DNA from: Novosphingobium sp. JCM 18896
Lineage (GTDB): Bacteria > Pseudomonadota > Alphaproteobacteria > Sphingomonadales > Sphingomonadaceae
NCBI RefSeq assembly: GCF_025938095.1
Contig: NZ_JAPCZF010000001.1
Span: forward strand, 310,001 to 374,000
Direction of reading: 5' to 3'
DNA length: 64,000 nt
Shown here: positions 11,466 to 21,334 of the stretch, piece by piece
How the letters are laid out: each line of letters starts with the position of its first letter
Position numbering within the stretch: position 1 is the first letter of the stretch
The notes under the pieces: generated by a model
Databases searched by the model: none
Told to the model about the DNA's origin: nothing
The model's input: only the letters and a program-made list of their open reading frames with translations
Program-made: the position numbers and the translations under genes

Positions 11466-11650
11466 TGGAAATCCCTGAAAATCTTTTATGACGACCCGCG
11501 CCCCTTTTCGCGCGAACCGGCCAATTCCGCAACGTCATTGACCGGCTTGACGGCGCCGTTTAACCGGCTGCTTAAATCGGATTGTCCGCGTGCTTTCCTG
11601 CCGATTCCCGGTGCCGACGGCGCGCAATCGCGAACGAAAGGAAGACTTGC

Positions 11651-12436
<786 letters not shown>

Positions 12437-12445
12437 TCAGAGCCT

Positions 12446-13072
12446 ATGGGGGAGGCCGATCTTACCACGCCGGCGGGAGCGCGGGCGCAACTGCTCGATA
12501 CGGCGAGTGCGATCATGCGCGAAGGCGACGTGATCGACATCTCGCTGTCCGAGCTGTCGTTGCGCTCGGGGCTCAATTCGGCGCTGGTGAAGTACTATTT
12601 CGGCAACAAGGCCGGCCTCCTCAAGGCTCTGCTCGATCGCGACTGGCAGGCGATCGTCACCAGCGTCGATGCGCTGGTGCACAAAGGCGACTGGGGGCCG
12701 GAGGCGAAGCTGCGCCGGCACATCTCCAAGGTCGTCGATACCTTCTACCAGGTTCCCTACCTCAACCGCCTGACCATGCGGCTGGTGCGCGAGAGCGACG
12801 AGGCCGAAGCGCGGCATATCGCCGATTCCTACCTTTCGCCGATTTACCGCGCCTATGAGGCGCTGATCGACGAGGGTGTGCGCGCCGGCGTGTTCCGCCC
12901 GGTCGATCCGCAACTGTTCTATTTCACCGTGACCGGCGCGGTCGACCGCTTCTTCTCGGCGCGGCTCGTGCTCAAGCACTGCTTCGATCAGGACACGTTG
13001 ACCGAGGAACTGCGCGACCGCTATCGCGAGCACACCATCGACATCATCATGGCAGGCATCCTTGCACGCTGA
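12446..13072 (+). CDS. TetR family transcriptional regulator
   Basis: DNA-binding regulator of 208 aa. The N-terminal helix-turn-helix covers about residues 12-58 with ISLSELSLRSGLNSALVKYYFGN pattern elements (recognition helix ending VKYYFGNK, the TetR signature). The remainder is an all-helical ligand-binding domain. It follows the SDR gene by nine bases and overlaps the next gene by eleven bases, so it likely regulates this operon in response to a fatty-acyl or related metabolite; the effector is not visible. Confidence 0.88.
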   Translation: MGEADLTTPAGARAQLLDTASAIMREGDVIDISLSELSLRSGLNSALVKYYFGNKAGLLKALLDRDWQAIVTSVDALVHKGDWGPEAKLRRHISKVVDTFYQVPYLNRLTMRLVRESDEAEARHIADSYLSPIYRAYEALIDEGVRAGVFRPVDPQLFYFTVTGAVDRFFSARLVLKHCFDQDTLTEELRDRYREHTIDIIMAGILAR

Positions 13073-13961
13073 CAATCAGAGCCGTTGGGAGAAATCCGAC
13101 CGCTGGCACATTGGCATCATCGGCGGCTCGGGCCTTGCCGACGGCGTCGGGCTAGACGACGCGCAGGAGATCGAGGTCTCGAGCCCCTTCGGCGAGCCTT
13201 CGGGACCGGTCACGGTCGGCACGCTGAACGGCGTGCGCTTCACCTTCCTGGCGCGGCATGGGGCAGGGCACCGCCTGCCGCCGCAAGAGGTGAACTACCG
13301 CGCCAACGTCGACGTACTCAAGCGTTGCGGCGTCACCGACGTGCTGTCGCTCTCGGCGATCGGTTCGCTTCAGGAACAGCTTGCGCCGGGGCACTTCATC
13401 GCGATCGACCAGTTCATCGACCGCACCGTCCATCGCGGTCACAGCTTCTTCGGCCCGGGCATGGTCGCGCATGTCAGCCTGGCCGATCCGGTCTGCCCGA
13501 TGCTCGCCTCGATCGCGGCGCGCGCGGGCGAGAAGGCGGGTGCGACGGTCCACCGCGGCGGCTGCTATCTGGCCATGGAAGGGCCGCAGTTCTCGACCCG
13601 CGCGGAAAGCCGGCTCTACCGGCAGTGGGGTGCCGACGTGATCGGCATGACCGGCATGCCCGAAGCGCGCCTGTGCCGCGAGGCCGAGCTGCCCTATGCC
13701 ATGCTCGGCATGATCACCGACTACGACGCCTGGCGCGAGGAAGAGCAGGGCGTCGAGGTTTCCGAAGTGCTCGAAGTGATGCACGCCAATGCCGCGACGG
13801 CGCGCAATGCGGTGCGTGCGCTGGCGACGCTGCTGCCCGAACGGCGCCCGCCGAACCCGATCGACGGCGCGCTCGACCATGCGCTGGTCACCGCGCCCGC
13901 CGCGCGCGATCGCAGCCTGCTCGCCAAGCTCGATGCGGTTGCCGGCCGGGTCCTGCGCTGA
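13062..13961 (+). CDS. S-methyl-5'-thioadenosine phosphorylase
   Basis: Cytosolic phosphorylase that splits methylthioadenosine into adenine and methylthioribose-1-phosphate for methionine salvage. About 299 aa. Signatures of the MTAP branch are IIGGSGL near the N-terminus, the phosphate-site RHGAGH, PQEVNYRAN, and MEGPQFSTRAES. The adenine-binding pair of aspartates is present in TDYDAW; 6-oxopurine-specific relatives have Asn at the first. The only sensible in-frame start is TTG at 13062, inside the 3' end of the TetR gene; no ATG or GTG precedes the conserved HIGIIGGSG. Inosine-type specificity cannot be fully excluded. Confidence 0.88.
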   Translation: MHADNQSRWEKSDRWHIGIIGGSGLADGVGLDDAQEIEVSSPFGEPSGPVTVGTLNGVRFTFLARHGAGHRLPPQEVNYRANVDVLKRCGVTDVLSLSAIGSLQEQLAPGHFIAIDQFIDRTVHRGHSFFGPGMVAHVSLADPVCPMLASIAARAGEKAGATVHRGGCYLAMEGPQFSTRAESRLYRQWGADVIGMTGMPEARLCREAELPYAMLGMITDYDAWREEEQGVEVSEVLEVMHANAATARNAVRALATLLPERRPPNPIDGALDHALVTAPAARDRSLLAKLDAVAGRVLR

Positions 13962-13975
13962 TCCCGAAACAAGCC

Positions 13976-14009
13976 GGCCTCCCCGCGACGTTTCCGCCGC
14001 GGAGAGGCC
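13976..14009. terminator. Strong hairpin between convergent genes
   Basis: GGCCTCCCCGCG at 13976-13987 pairs with CGCGGAGAGGCC at 13998-14009 with a single mismatch and a ten-base loop. It lies between the 3' ends of the methylthioadenosine phosphorylase gene (plus) and tadC (minus), where a bidirectional terminator is expected. No T-tract follows, so the function is inferred from position. Confidence 0.5.
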
Positions 14010-14041
14010 GCTCCTCCCATAAACTTCGTTAGCGCTCTGGC

Positions 14042-15046
14042 TTAGCTCGGGCCGCCGTCCGAGAAGGCGTCGGCGATCGAACAGGCCGCCGGGCCGAGAA
14101 TGACGATGAACAGCACCGGCAGGATGAACATGATCAGTGGCACGGTCATGATCGCCGGCAGACGCGCGGCCTTTTCCTCGGCGCGCATCATGCGCTCGTT
14201 GCGGAACTCGGCCGAGAGCACGCGCAGTGCGGAGGCCAGAGGGGTGCCATAGCGCTCGGTCTGGATCATCGTCGTGACCACGCCCTTCACCGAGTCGAGA
14301 TCGACGCGATAGGCGAGGTTCTCGAAGGCCTGGCGGCGATCGGTGAGGAACGACAGCTCGATCGAGGTCAGGGTGAACTCGTCGCCGAGCTCGGGGAAGG
14401 CACGGCCCAGTTCCCTGGCGACGCGCGCGAAGGCGGCATCGACGGTGAGGCCGGCTTCGGCGCAGATGACCAGCAGATCGAGCGCGTCGGGCAAGCCCTT
14501 GCGGATCGCGTCGGTGCGCTTCGAGATCATGTTCTGCACGAAGATGTCGGGCGCCTTGTACGACATGATCGCTACGGCCGCGAAGGCCATGAACTTCTTG
14601 AAGCTGCCCCAGTCGGGGAAATAGTCGACCAGATAGATCATCACCGCGGCGAAGCCGCCGAGAACGATCGGCAGGACCAGACGCCCGAAGATGACCGCGA
14701 CGGCCCATTCCTTCTTGCGGATACCGGCCTGGGCCAGCTTCTGCTGCGCCTGCTTGACCTGGCTGTCCTGCAGCACCTTCATCGACGAGAGCGTGTCGCG
14801 CATCTTGTCGGTGGTTTCGTTCTTGCGGATGAGGCTGGCGCGCTTGCGCGGCGTCGCCACGATACCGGCCTTGAGCTGCTCGCGGCGTTCGTTGAGCGCC
14901 TTGACGCGGCGGGCCATGGGATCGCGCACCGTGATCGCGGTGTAGATCGCGAAGCAAACGGCCACGGTGGCGATCATCGCGAGCATCGTCGCGACCCAGA
15001 TGACATCGAAGCCGAGAAGCGTCGGACCGGGCGGGGTTTGAGTCAT
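14042..15046 (-). CDS. tadC: Tad pilus assembly protein TadC (type II secretion F domain)
   Basis: Inner-membrane platform protein of the Tad/Flp pilus, 334 aa. A first transmembrane segment (VIWVATMLAMIATVAVCFAI) is followed by a cytoplasmic stretch, two central membrane helices, the T2SF domain with LVICAEAGLTVDAAFARVA, and a final hydrophobic helix (PLIMFILPVLFIVIL). It lies 16 bases after tadB and is the last gene of the operon. TadB and TadC normally bind the TadA/CpaF ATPase, but no gene for this ATPase is present here. Confidence 0.92.
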   Translation of the reverse strand: MTQTPPGPTLLGFDVIWVATMLAMIATVAVCFAIYTAITVRDPMARRVKALNERREQLKAGIVATPRKRASLIRKNETTDKMRDTLSSMKVLQDSQVKQAQQKLAQAGIRKKEWAVAVIFGRLVLPIVLGGFAAVMIYLVDYFPDWGSFKKFMAFAAVAIMSYKAPDIFVQNMISKRTDAIRKGLPDALDLLVICAEAGLTVDAAFARVARELGRAFPELGDEFTLTSIELSFLTDRRQAFENLAYRVDLDSVKGVVTTMIQTERYGTPLASALRVLSAEFRNERMMRAEEKAARLPAIMTVPLIMFILPVLFIVILGPAACSIADAFSDGGPS

Positions 15047-15062
15047 GTCTATCGTATCCCGC

Positions 15063-16034
15063 TCAGATTTCGAAGCTGACCATCTTGGCCATGATGAAGC
15101 CGCCGATGCTCATCCAGACGAGGCCGCCGAGGCCCGTGACGATCAGGCGGTCTTCGGTGAAGAAGCCGCCGATGTAGGTCGGGTTGATCCAGTAGATCAG
15201 GCCGAAGACGATGAAGGGCAGGGCGCCGACGATATAGGCCGAGGCCTTCGATTCCGAGCTCATCGCCTTGATCTTGAGCTTCATCTGCGCACGCTTGCGC
15301 AGCACGTCGGCGAGGTTCGACAGCGTTTCGGCGAGGTTGCCGCCGGTCTCGCGCTGGATCGCCAGGGTGATGCAGAAGAAGCTGAATTCGGGGGTGTTGA
15401 GCCGGTCGGCGGTTTCCTGGAGCGCTTCCTCCATGGTCCGGCCGATCTTGATGCGCTCGATCACCAGCTTGAACTCCTCGCCCACCGGTCCCGGCACTTC
15501 CTGCGCGACGACGCCAAGCGTCTCGGTCACGGGAAGGCCCGAGCGCAGGCCGCGCACGAGCAGTTCGATGGCATCGGGAAACTTGGCGGTGAATTTGGTG
15601 CCGCGGCTCTTGATGCAATGACCGACGACGAGGTGCGGCAAGCCCACACCGACCAGCATTCCCAGTCCCAGCGCCAACGGCAGGGCGCCCGACATCAGGA
15701 AAATGAGCACGGTCACGCCGATCGTGAGGCCGACCGAGGCATAGATGTACTGCGACAGCGTCCAGCCCTTGCCTGCGCGGTGCAGGCGCAGCGCGAGCGC
15801 TTCGATGCGCGAGCTCGAACCGGCGATCTGGTGCAGCTTGGGCTTGCGTGCGGCGACGGCCTTGCGCAGCTGTGCCTCGACCTTGTCGATCGTGTTCTCG
15901 GAATGGCGATAGCGCAGCGTCTGCAGGCGACGCGCGCTCTCCTTCGTGGCCGAAGGGCCGCTGAACGACATCGCGACGAGCGCGATCGAAGCGGTCAGGC
16001 CGAAGGCGATCAGCAGTATCGGAAGCAGGTCCAT
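15063..16034 (-). CDS. tadB: Tad pilus assembly protein TadB (type II secretion F domain)
   Basis: Inner-membrane platform partner of TadC, 323 aa. It has an N-terminal membrane segment (LLPILLIAFGLTASIALVAM), a pair of helices near residues 95-135, and the T2SF domain with LLVRGLRSGLPVTETLGVVA and QRETGGNLAETLSNLADVLR, then two C-terminal helices. The upstream gene is cpaE only 60 bases away; in complete Tad loci cpaF/tadA sits exactly in this gap. The family call is certain from the ETGGNLAE motif. Confidence 0.93.
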   Translation of the reverse strand: MDLLPILLIAFGLTASIALVAMSFSGPSATKESARRLQTLRYRHSENTIDKVEAQLRKAVAARKPKLHQIAGSSSRIEALALRLHRAGKGWTLSQYIYASVGLTIGVTVLIFLMSGALPLALGLGMLVGVGLPHLVVGHCIKSRGTKFTAKFPDAIELLVRGLRSGLPVTETLGVVAQEVPGPVGEEFKLVIERIKIGRTMEEALQETADRLNTPEFSFFCITLAIQRETGGNLAETLSNLADVLRKRAQMKLKIKAMSSESKASAYIVGALPFIVFGLIYWINPTYIGGFFTEDRLIVTGLGGLVWMSIGGFIMAKMVSFEI

Positions 16035-16094
16035 CGGCGCCTATCGCCTTCCTCTTCATGACCCGCGACGCAAGCGTCGCGGGCATTCTCCAGA

Positions 16095-17372
16095 TCAGGC
16101 CGGATTTTTTGCCGGCGACTTCTTCGACAGCATTGACTTGAGATCGATCTTGCCCAGCAGCGACTTCTTCGCCGGAGCGGCACCGTCGTCGCTCGCCACG
16201 TCGCTGGCGCCCACTACGGCCTTGGCGATGTCGCGGACGGCAACGCTGGCCTTGCTCGCGCGGTTGGCCTCGCAGAAGGTCTTGCCGAGCTTCGCAGCGT
16301 TGGCGGCCGACTTGAGGTCGTAGGCGACAGCGATATCGATCTTGCGCTCGATCGAGCTTTCGAAATCGGCCTTGCTGATCTCGCCGACACCCGGCTGCAC
16401 CTTGTTGGCCACGACGACCACTTGCGCGTGCTGGGCATTGGTCTTGAGCCAGGACAGCATCCGGATGGTGTCGCGCGCCGCGGCCAGCGTCAGTTCGGTG
16501 ACGAGGACGATCACGTTCACGTCGGTCAGCAACTGCGGGAAGTTGATCAGCATGTTGCGCGGCAGGTCGATGACCGTCATCTCGAAGGCGTGACGGAACT
16601 CTTCCTCGAGCTGGAGGAAGGCCGCGCCGTCGGTCATCAGCGGCATGTTGATCGGCGCTTCGGCCGAGAGGATCGCGAGGTTGTCGTTCGCGCGGATCAT
16701 CGCGCGCTCGATGAACAGACCGTCGATGCGGCTCGGGTTCTCGATCGCGTCGGTCAGGCCGCGGCCCGGCTCGAGATCGAGCGAAAGCGCGCCGGTGCCG
16801 AAGTGGATGTCGAGGTCGAGCAGCGCGGTCGGCTGCTTGTTCTCGGCGCTGAACAGCCAGGCGAGCGAGGTCGCTATGGTCGAGGCGCCGACACCGCCGC
16901 GCGTGCCGATGACCGCGGTCGAGATATGCTGCTTGGCCGCGCTCGCGTCGGCGAACTTGGGTGCCGAGAAGACCGCCTGAGCATTGACCAGCGCATCGCG
17001 CAGAACCGAGGGGTTCAGCGGCTTGAGCAGATAGTCGTGGATGCCGCTGGCGAGCAGGTCGCGATAGAGGCGTACGTCGTTGACCTGGCCGATCGCGATG
17101 ACGACCGTACCGGGCTCGCAGACTTCGGCCAGGGCGTTGATGTCGTTGAGCGGATCGCCGCTTTCCGACAGGTCGACGAGCAGGATGTTGGGGCTGGCCG
17201 AGATCGACAGCGCCTGGACGGCATTGCGCAGGCCGCCCTTGTTGCACTTCTCGGGCGCCCAGCCCATTTCGACCACGACGGGACGCAGCACGTCGAGCGC
17301 CGCGTCGTCGCAGATATAGGCCTGATAGGGATCACGCCCACCGCCAGGTCCAGCTTTCCAGGGTGCGTTCAT
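16095..17372 (-). CDS. cpaE: Pilus assembly protein CpaE/TadZ (receiver-like + ParA/MinD-like ATPase)
   Basis: Polar localization factor for Tad pili, 425 aa. The N-terminal atypical receiver-like domain (about 20-135) ends in HDYLLKPLNP. It is followed by a MinD-like domain whose deviant Walker A reads GTRGGVGAST, with both signature lysines replaced, as in TadZ proteins with weak or no ATPase activity. The DLDIHFGTGA and VIDLPRN motifs support the fold. The C-terminus is basic and low complexity. The ATG at 17372 follows GGGGG at good spacing; a TTG two codons earlier overlaps the cpaD stop. Confidence 0.92.
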   Translation of the reverse strand: MNAPWKAGPGGGRDPYQAYICDDAALDVLRPVVVEMGWAPEKCNKGGLRNAVQALSISASPNILLVDLSESGDPLNDINALAEVCEPGTVVIAIGQVNDVRLYRDLLASGIHDYLLKPLNPSVLRDALVNAQAVFSAPKFADASAAKQHISTAVIGTRGGVGASTIATSLAWLFSAENKQPTALLDLDIHFGTGALSLDLEPGRGLTDAIENPSRIDGLFIERAMIRANDNLAILSAEAPINMPLMTDGAAFLQLEEEFRHAFEMTVIDLPRNMLINFPQLLTDVNVIVLVTELTLAAARDTIRMLSWLKTNAQHAQVVVVANKVQPGVGEISKADFESSIERKIDIAVAYDLKSAANAAKLGKTFCEANRASKASVAVRDIAKAVVGASDVASDDGAAPAKKSLLGKIDLKSMLSKKSPAKNPA

Positions 17373-17374
17373 GA

Positions 17375-18034
17375 TCAATCCCCCTTCGAGCTGTTCGCTT
17401 TGACGGTGCCGCCGCCGGCGCCCGAAAGCTCCTTGTTGCGGAACGCGCCGATCGCCTTGTTCGAGCCCATGAGCACGGTGTCGCTCTCGCCCTTCTCACC
17501 CTTCAGCAGGTGCTCCGGGTTGGCGACCATCGCGGCGATGTTGCTGTTGACCGCGCAGCCAAAGTTCGAGCTCGTGGCGTTGCGCGGGTTGAAGTCGTTG
17601 CGCGAGGACCAGTTCGGGCATTCGGGGACGCTAGCCTTGGCGCGCGTGACGATGACGCGAGCGTTGCCGGCGGTCACATAGCCCTGGGTCGGCGGAGGCG
17701 TGTCGCTGAGGATCAGGCCGCGGCGCGCGGCGATCGATGCAACCGCCGCGCGGGTGGCTTCGCTGCCGAGCGGATCGTCGATCGCGATACGATCACCATA
17801 GCGCAGATCCATCGCGTCGAACCAGCCGTCGATGCGGCGCTGCTCGGGAACCGAGAGGCCGCCAGGGCCGGTGTTCACGTCGAGCGTGTAGTTGACCTTC
17901 TCGACCACCGGCTGGTGCACGCTATCAAGCGTGCCGTTGGTCGCGATGCCGCCGCAGCCGGCGAGGGTCAGTCCCAGCGAGAGAGCCAGTGCTGCGCCCG
18001 CGATCTTCGGGGCGGAACGGATCAGGGAAGTCAT
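17375..18034 (-). CDS. cpaD: Pilus assembly lipoprotein CpaD (RcpB-like)
   Basis: Outer-membrane lipoprotein that supports the CpaC secretin, 219 aa. The signal peptide ends in a lipobox, LTLAGCGG, with Cys near residue 27. The body has the CpaD family pattern including VEKVNYTLDVN and the C-terminal FGCAVNSNIAAMVANPEHLL. The ATG at 18034 follows GAGGA; an upstream GTG overlapping the cpaC stop is less likely because it would place charged residues before the signal. It is tightly packed between cpaC and cpaE. Confidence 0.9.
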   Translation of the reverse strand: MTSLIRSAPKIAGAALALSLGLTLAGCGGIATNGTLDSVHQPVVEKVNYTLDVNTGPGGLSVPEQRRIDGWFDAMDLRYGDRIAIDDPLGSEATRAAVASIAARRGLILSDTPPPTQGYVTAGNARVIVTRAKASVPECPNWSSRNDFNPRNATSSNFGCAVNSNIAAMVANPEHLLKGEKGESDTVLMGSNKAIGAFRNKELSGAGGGTVKANSSKGD

Positions 18035-18051
18035 GGGGTTCCTCACCTCTC

Positions 18052-19620
18052 TCACTTGAGATTGAAGCCGGGCTTCGGCGCTTCGGCGGTGGCGCCGCGC
18101 TTGACCGAACCTGGGATTTGTATGTCGGCGGCGCCGACGGCCGGCACGTTGGTGCTCTGCGGCGCGGCGCTGGGCATCGGGCGCGGGATGGACTTGCCGC
18201 TTTCCTGATTGCCGAGCAGGCGCTCCAGTTCGTTCGGTGCGGAATAGCCGTCGGTCGGCAGCTTGATGTCCTTGGCGTCGACCGGGTTGACCAGGTACGG
18301 CGTCACTACGATCACCAACTCGGTCTCGCCTTTCTGGAATGCGGTCGAGCGGAACAGCGAGCCGAGGACCGGCAGGTCGCCGGCGCCGGGCAGCTTCTTG
18401 ATCGCGTTCTGCGTCGTGTTCCGGAGCAGGCCGGCGATCATGAAGCTCTGGCCCGAGCCGAGCTCGATGGTCGTTTCGGTGCGACGCACGGTCAGCGCGG
18501 GGATCGAGAAGCCGTTGAGCACGATCGCGCCTTCGCTCGAGAGCTCGGACACTTCCGGGCGGACGCGCAGCGAGATGCGACCGTTGGCCAGAACCGTAGG
18601 CGTATAGGACAGGCTGACACCGAAACGCTTGTATTCGATCGAGGTCGTGCCGAGGCCCTGGCTCATAGGGATCGGGAATTCGCCGCCCGCCAGGAAGTCG
18701 GCGGTTTCACCCGAAAGCGCTGTCAGGTTAGGCTGGGCGAGGGTGGACACGAGGCCGACGTTCTCACCCGCATCGAGCGTGCCGAGGATGTTGAGGCCGA
18801 GAAAACGACCCATGCCGGCGATCGTGGAGAGGCCGCCCGTGGCCGGAGTCACGTTGGTGCCGGGTGCCAGCACAAGCAGACCGGTAATGGGGTCGATCCT
18901 GTAACCGCTCGTCGCCGAACCGATGCCCAGCGGCAGGCGCGGATCGGTCGAGATGGTGGTGGCGGGCAGGCGGCCCTGGCCCAAGCCGAACTTGAAGCCG
19001 CCGGTGCCGTCGATCGTCGTCAGGTTCGAAGAGAGGTTCTTCGCCAGCGTACGGCTGACCTCGGCGATGCGCACCTGCAAGTTGACCTGCAGCGGGGTGG
19101 CCGTCTTCAGGCGGCTGACGATGTTGACCGTGCTGTCCTTGCCGCCGACAAAGGCCTGGATCAGGCGCTCGGCTTCGGCCGCGTCCTCGGGCGAGGCGAC
19201 GGTGCCGGTCAGCAGATAGGTGTTGGTGCCCATCGTGGCGACGCCGATCTTGGCTTCGGGCATGGCCAGCTTGAGCATCTGGTCGACGCTGTCGATGTTC
19301 GAACCGACGCGGACGTTGGCCGACCAGACGATGTCACCGGCCGCATTGCTCGCATAGACCGTGGTCTCGCCGCCGGCCTTGCCGAAGACGTAGAGCTGGC
19401 GGGTCGACTTGACCTCGACGTCGGCGACCGCATCGTTGGCGACGAAGACGTTGGCCATCGTGCCGCCCAGGGTGATGAGCTGGCCCCGGCCGATCGACAG
19501 GACCATGTCGTTGGCCGGACGGGTAACCGACGTCGGCGGCGCGGCGTGGGCCGGCGCGGCGACGAGCGGTGCGGCGGCGCAGGCGCCGATCAGCAGGGTA
19601 CGAAGCAGGCGGCGGTTCAT
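18052..19620 (-). CDS. cpaC: Pilus secretin CpaC/RcpA
   Basis: Outer-membrane secretin channel for the Tad pilus, 522 aa. A signal peptide (MNRRLLRTLLIGACAAAPLV...) precedes the N0 domain (VLSIGRGQLITLGG), a BON-like or N1 region with TNTYLLTGTV, and the secretin core with AQPNLTALSGETADFLAGGEFPIP split motifs and VTPYLVNPVD near the end of the channel. The C-terminal tail is proline-rich. The ATG at 19620 follows GGGGGC; an ATG 18 codons earlier would put a non-signal stretch first. Confidence 0.94.
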   Translation of the reverse strand: MNRRLLRTLLIGACAAAPLVAAPAHAAPPTSVTRPANDMVLSIGRGQLITLGGTMANVFVANDAVADVEVKSTRQLYVFGKAGGETTVYASNAAGDIVWSANVRVGSNIDSVDQMLKLAMPEAKIGVATMGTNTYLLTGTVASPEDAAEAERLIQAFVGGKDSTVNIVSRLKTATPLQVNLQVRIAEVSRTLAKNLSSNLTTIDGTGGFKFGLGQGRLPATTISTDPRLPLGIGSATSGYRIDPITGLLVLAPGTNVTPATGGLSTIAGMGRFLGLNILGTLDAGENVGLVSTLAQPNLTALSGETADFLAGGEFPIPMSQGLGTTSIEYKRFGVSLSYTPTVLANGRISLRVRPEVSELSSEGAIVLNGFSIPALTVRRTETTIELGSGQSFMIAGLLRNTTQNAIKKLPGAGDLPVLGSLFRSTAFQKGETELVIVVTPYLVNPVDAKDIKLPTDGYSAPNELERLLGNQESGKSIPRPMPSAAPQSTNVPAVGAADIQIPGSVKRGATAEAPKPGFNLK

Positions 19621-19675
19621 GGTCTTGCCCCCAAAAGGCGATGATTTCGTGAAGGTCGTGCTGCGGAAGGCCATG

Positions 19676-20677
19676 TCAGTTCTTCCCCACGGAGACGGTT
19701 TCGACGTTCTTGCCGCGCGTGATGCGAACCACCGGGCCGACCGGGCCAGGGTTGATCGCGGGCATCGGCGCGCCGACAGCGGGCATCACCCGCGGCGTCT
19801 GCGACGGCATCGAGACACGCTGGAAGCGCGAGACGTCGCCGCCGGTCTGGAAGGTCGTCGGACCTTCGACCGGCCGGTTCATCGCCTGGCTGAGGATCTT
19901 CTCTTCCTGTTCCTTGCTCGCGCCTTCGGGCACCTTGACCGAACCGCTCGCGATCGCGCGGTCGAGCTCCGACTGGTTGTCGGCGAGCGAGCGCAGCGAC
20001 AGGCTGAGCTGGCCGATCGTCTCGGCGACGGCGACCTTTTCGGCGATGCGCGGCGTGACTTCGAGCGTGACCGTGCTCGAGGTGCGGACCACCGACTTGC
20101 CGTCGACCGTCTCGGTCGAGGTCGCCTGATCAGTCGCGAGGACGCGCAGGTTCTTGAGGATCGTCTCGGAGGCCTTGAGCGCCTGGCCTTCCGCACCCTT
20201 GACCGACTGGGTCAGGACGAGGTCGACGTGGTCGCCCGGAAAGATGAAGCCGGCGACGCCGGTCTTGACCGAAACGGGGATCGTGATCGCGCGCATGCCC
20301 GGTCCGAGCGCAGCGGCGAGGAAGCCGCGGTCACCCGGCGCGACGAGCGTGCCCTGGGTGATCGGCTGGCCGGCCGTGATCGGATTGCGCACGACGGTGC
20401 CGAGCAGTTTCGACATGTCGGCTTCGCCGTCGAGGAAATAGGCATCCTGGACCATTTCCTTCGGCCAGGCCTGGAAGGAGACCGAATCGGCGGTGATGAT
20501 CGTGCCGACCGGAAGCGCGCGCTGGGCGACGAGGACCTTCGGTCCGTTCGCTTCGGGTGCCGGTGCGGCTTCGGCCGCCGGTGCGGATGCGCCGACGAAC
20601 AGGCTGCGCGCCGCCAGGGCCGTGCCGACCGCAATGACCAGCGCCACCAGCAGCAGCGACAGCTTTCTCTTGTCCAT
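19676..20677 (-). CDS. cpaB: Flp pilus assembly protein CpaB/RcpC (SAF domain)
   Basis: Periplasmic or inner-membrane-anchored assembly factor of 333 aa. An N-terminal anchor (KLSLLLVALVIAVGTALAA) precedes a SAF domain (VLVAQRALPVGTIITADSV) and the RcpC domain with MRAITIPVSVKTGVAGFIFPG split motifs and DHVDLVLT. The ATG at 20677 starts the anchor directly. First in the order of the secretin subassembly, immediately before cpaC. A low-complexity Pro/Gly tail is present. Confidence 0.92.
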   Translation of the reverse strand: MDKRKLSLLLVALVIAVGTALAARSLFVGASAPAAEAAPAPEANGPKVLVAQRALPVGTIITADSVSFQAWPKEMVQDAYFLDGEADMSKLLGTVVRNPITAGQPITQGTLVAPGDRGFLAAALGPGMRAITIPVSVKTGVAGFIFPGDHVDLVLTQSVKGAEGQALKASETILKNLRVLATDQATSTETVDGKSVVRTSSTVTLEVTPRIAEKVAVAETIGQLSLSLRSLADNQSELDRAIASGSVKVPEGASKEQEEKILSQAMNRPVEGPTTFQTGGDVSRFQRVSMPSQTPRVMPAVGAPMPAINPGPVGPVVRITRGKNVETVSVGKN

Positions 20678-20747
20678 GGCTAGATCAGCCCCCTCGAAAA
20701 AATGCCCAAGTTCACTCCGCAATGGAGCAAATTGGTTAAAATCAGGT

Positions 20748-21233
20748 TCAGCCCAACAGTCCGGGATTCTGCAGGGGCGGGATATATTGGCTGGCCAGAG
20801 CCCAGAGCCCGGCGCCCGAAATGGCGATGCCGTAAGGGATTTCCGGGCGCTCCTCGCGGCGGGTCGCGAAGTGCCAGACCATGTAGACGGCCGTCAGAAC
20901 GCCGCCGGCCAGCGCCATGACGACGATGACCTGCGCGAACCAGAGCGGCTGGATCCACAAGGCCAGCGCACTCAGCAGCTTGACGTCGCCGCCACCCATC
21001 CAGCCGATCGCGAACATCAGCGCGAAGACCAGGAAGGATCCGGCGGCGATACCGATCTGCCAGCCGATGTCGGTGAGGCCCATTCCGCTTGCCAGCCAGA
21101 ACAGCGGCGCTGCGATTGCGATGCCCGCGTTCAGCCAGTTGTCGATGTGGCGATGGCGGATGTCGGTGACGATCGCCACCAGGAGCGCGATTGCCAAGGC
21201 GCCCAGCAATCCGTAAGTGAAAACGCCGTGCAT
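20748..21233 (-). CDS. cpaA: Prepilin peptidase CpaA/TadV (A24 family)
   Basis: Inner-membrane aspartic peptidase that would mature Flp prepilins. 161 aa with several hydrophobic helices. The two catalytic aspartates are D24 in IVTDIRHRHIDNW and D83 in WMGGGDVKLL (GxGD motif). The short form without the N-terminal methylase domain is typical for Tad systems. The ATG at 21233 has GGGGG six bases upstream; the GTG at 21260 lacks such a site. It heads the visible tad operon, but no flp pilin gene lies next to it, where one is usually found. Confidence 0.9.
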   Translation of the reverse strand: MHGVFTYGLLGALAIALLVAIVTDIRHRHIDNWLNAGIAIAAPLFWLASGMGLTDIGWQIGIAAGSFLVFALMFAIGWMGGGDVKLLSALALWIQPLWFAQVIVVMALAGGVLTAVYMVWHFATRREERPEIPYGIAISGAGLWALASQYIPPLQNPGLLG

Positions 21234-21334
21234 GACATGCCCCCAGGTATCCGCGAACACCTAGCGTCGATGGCTTACGAAACAGTAACCAAGAACATCA
21301 GTACGGGGTTAGCCCTCCGCACGGCGCTGGCGGC

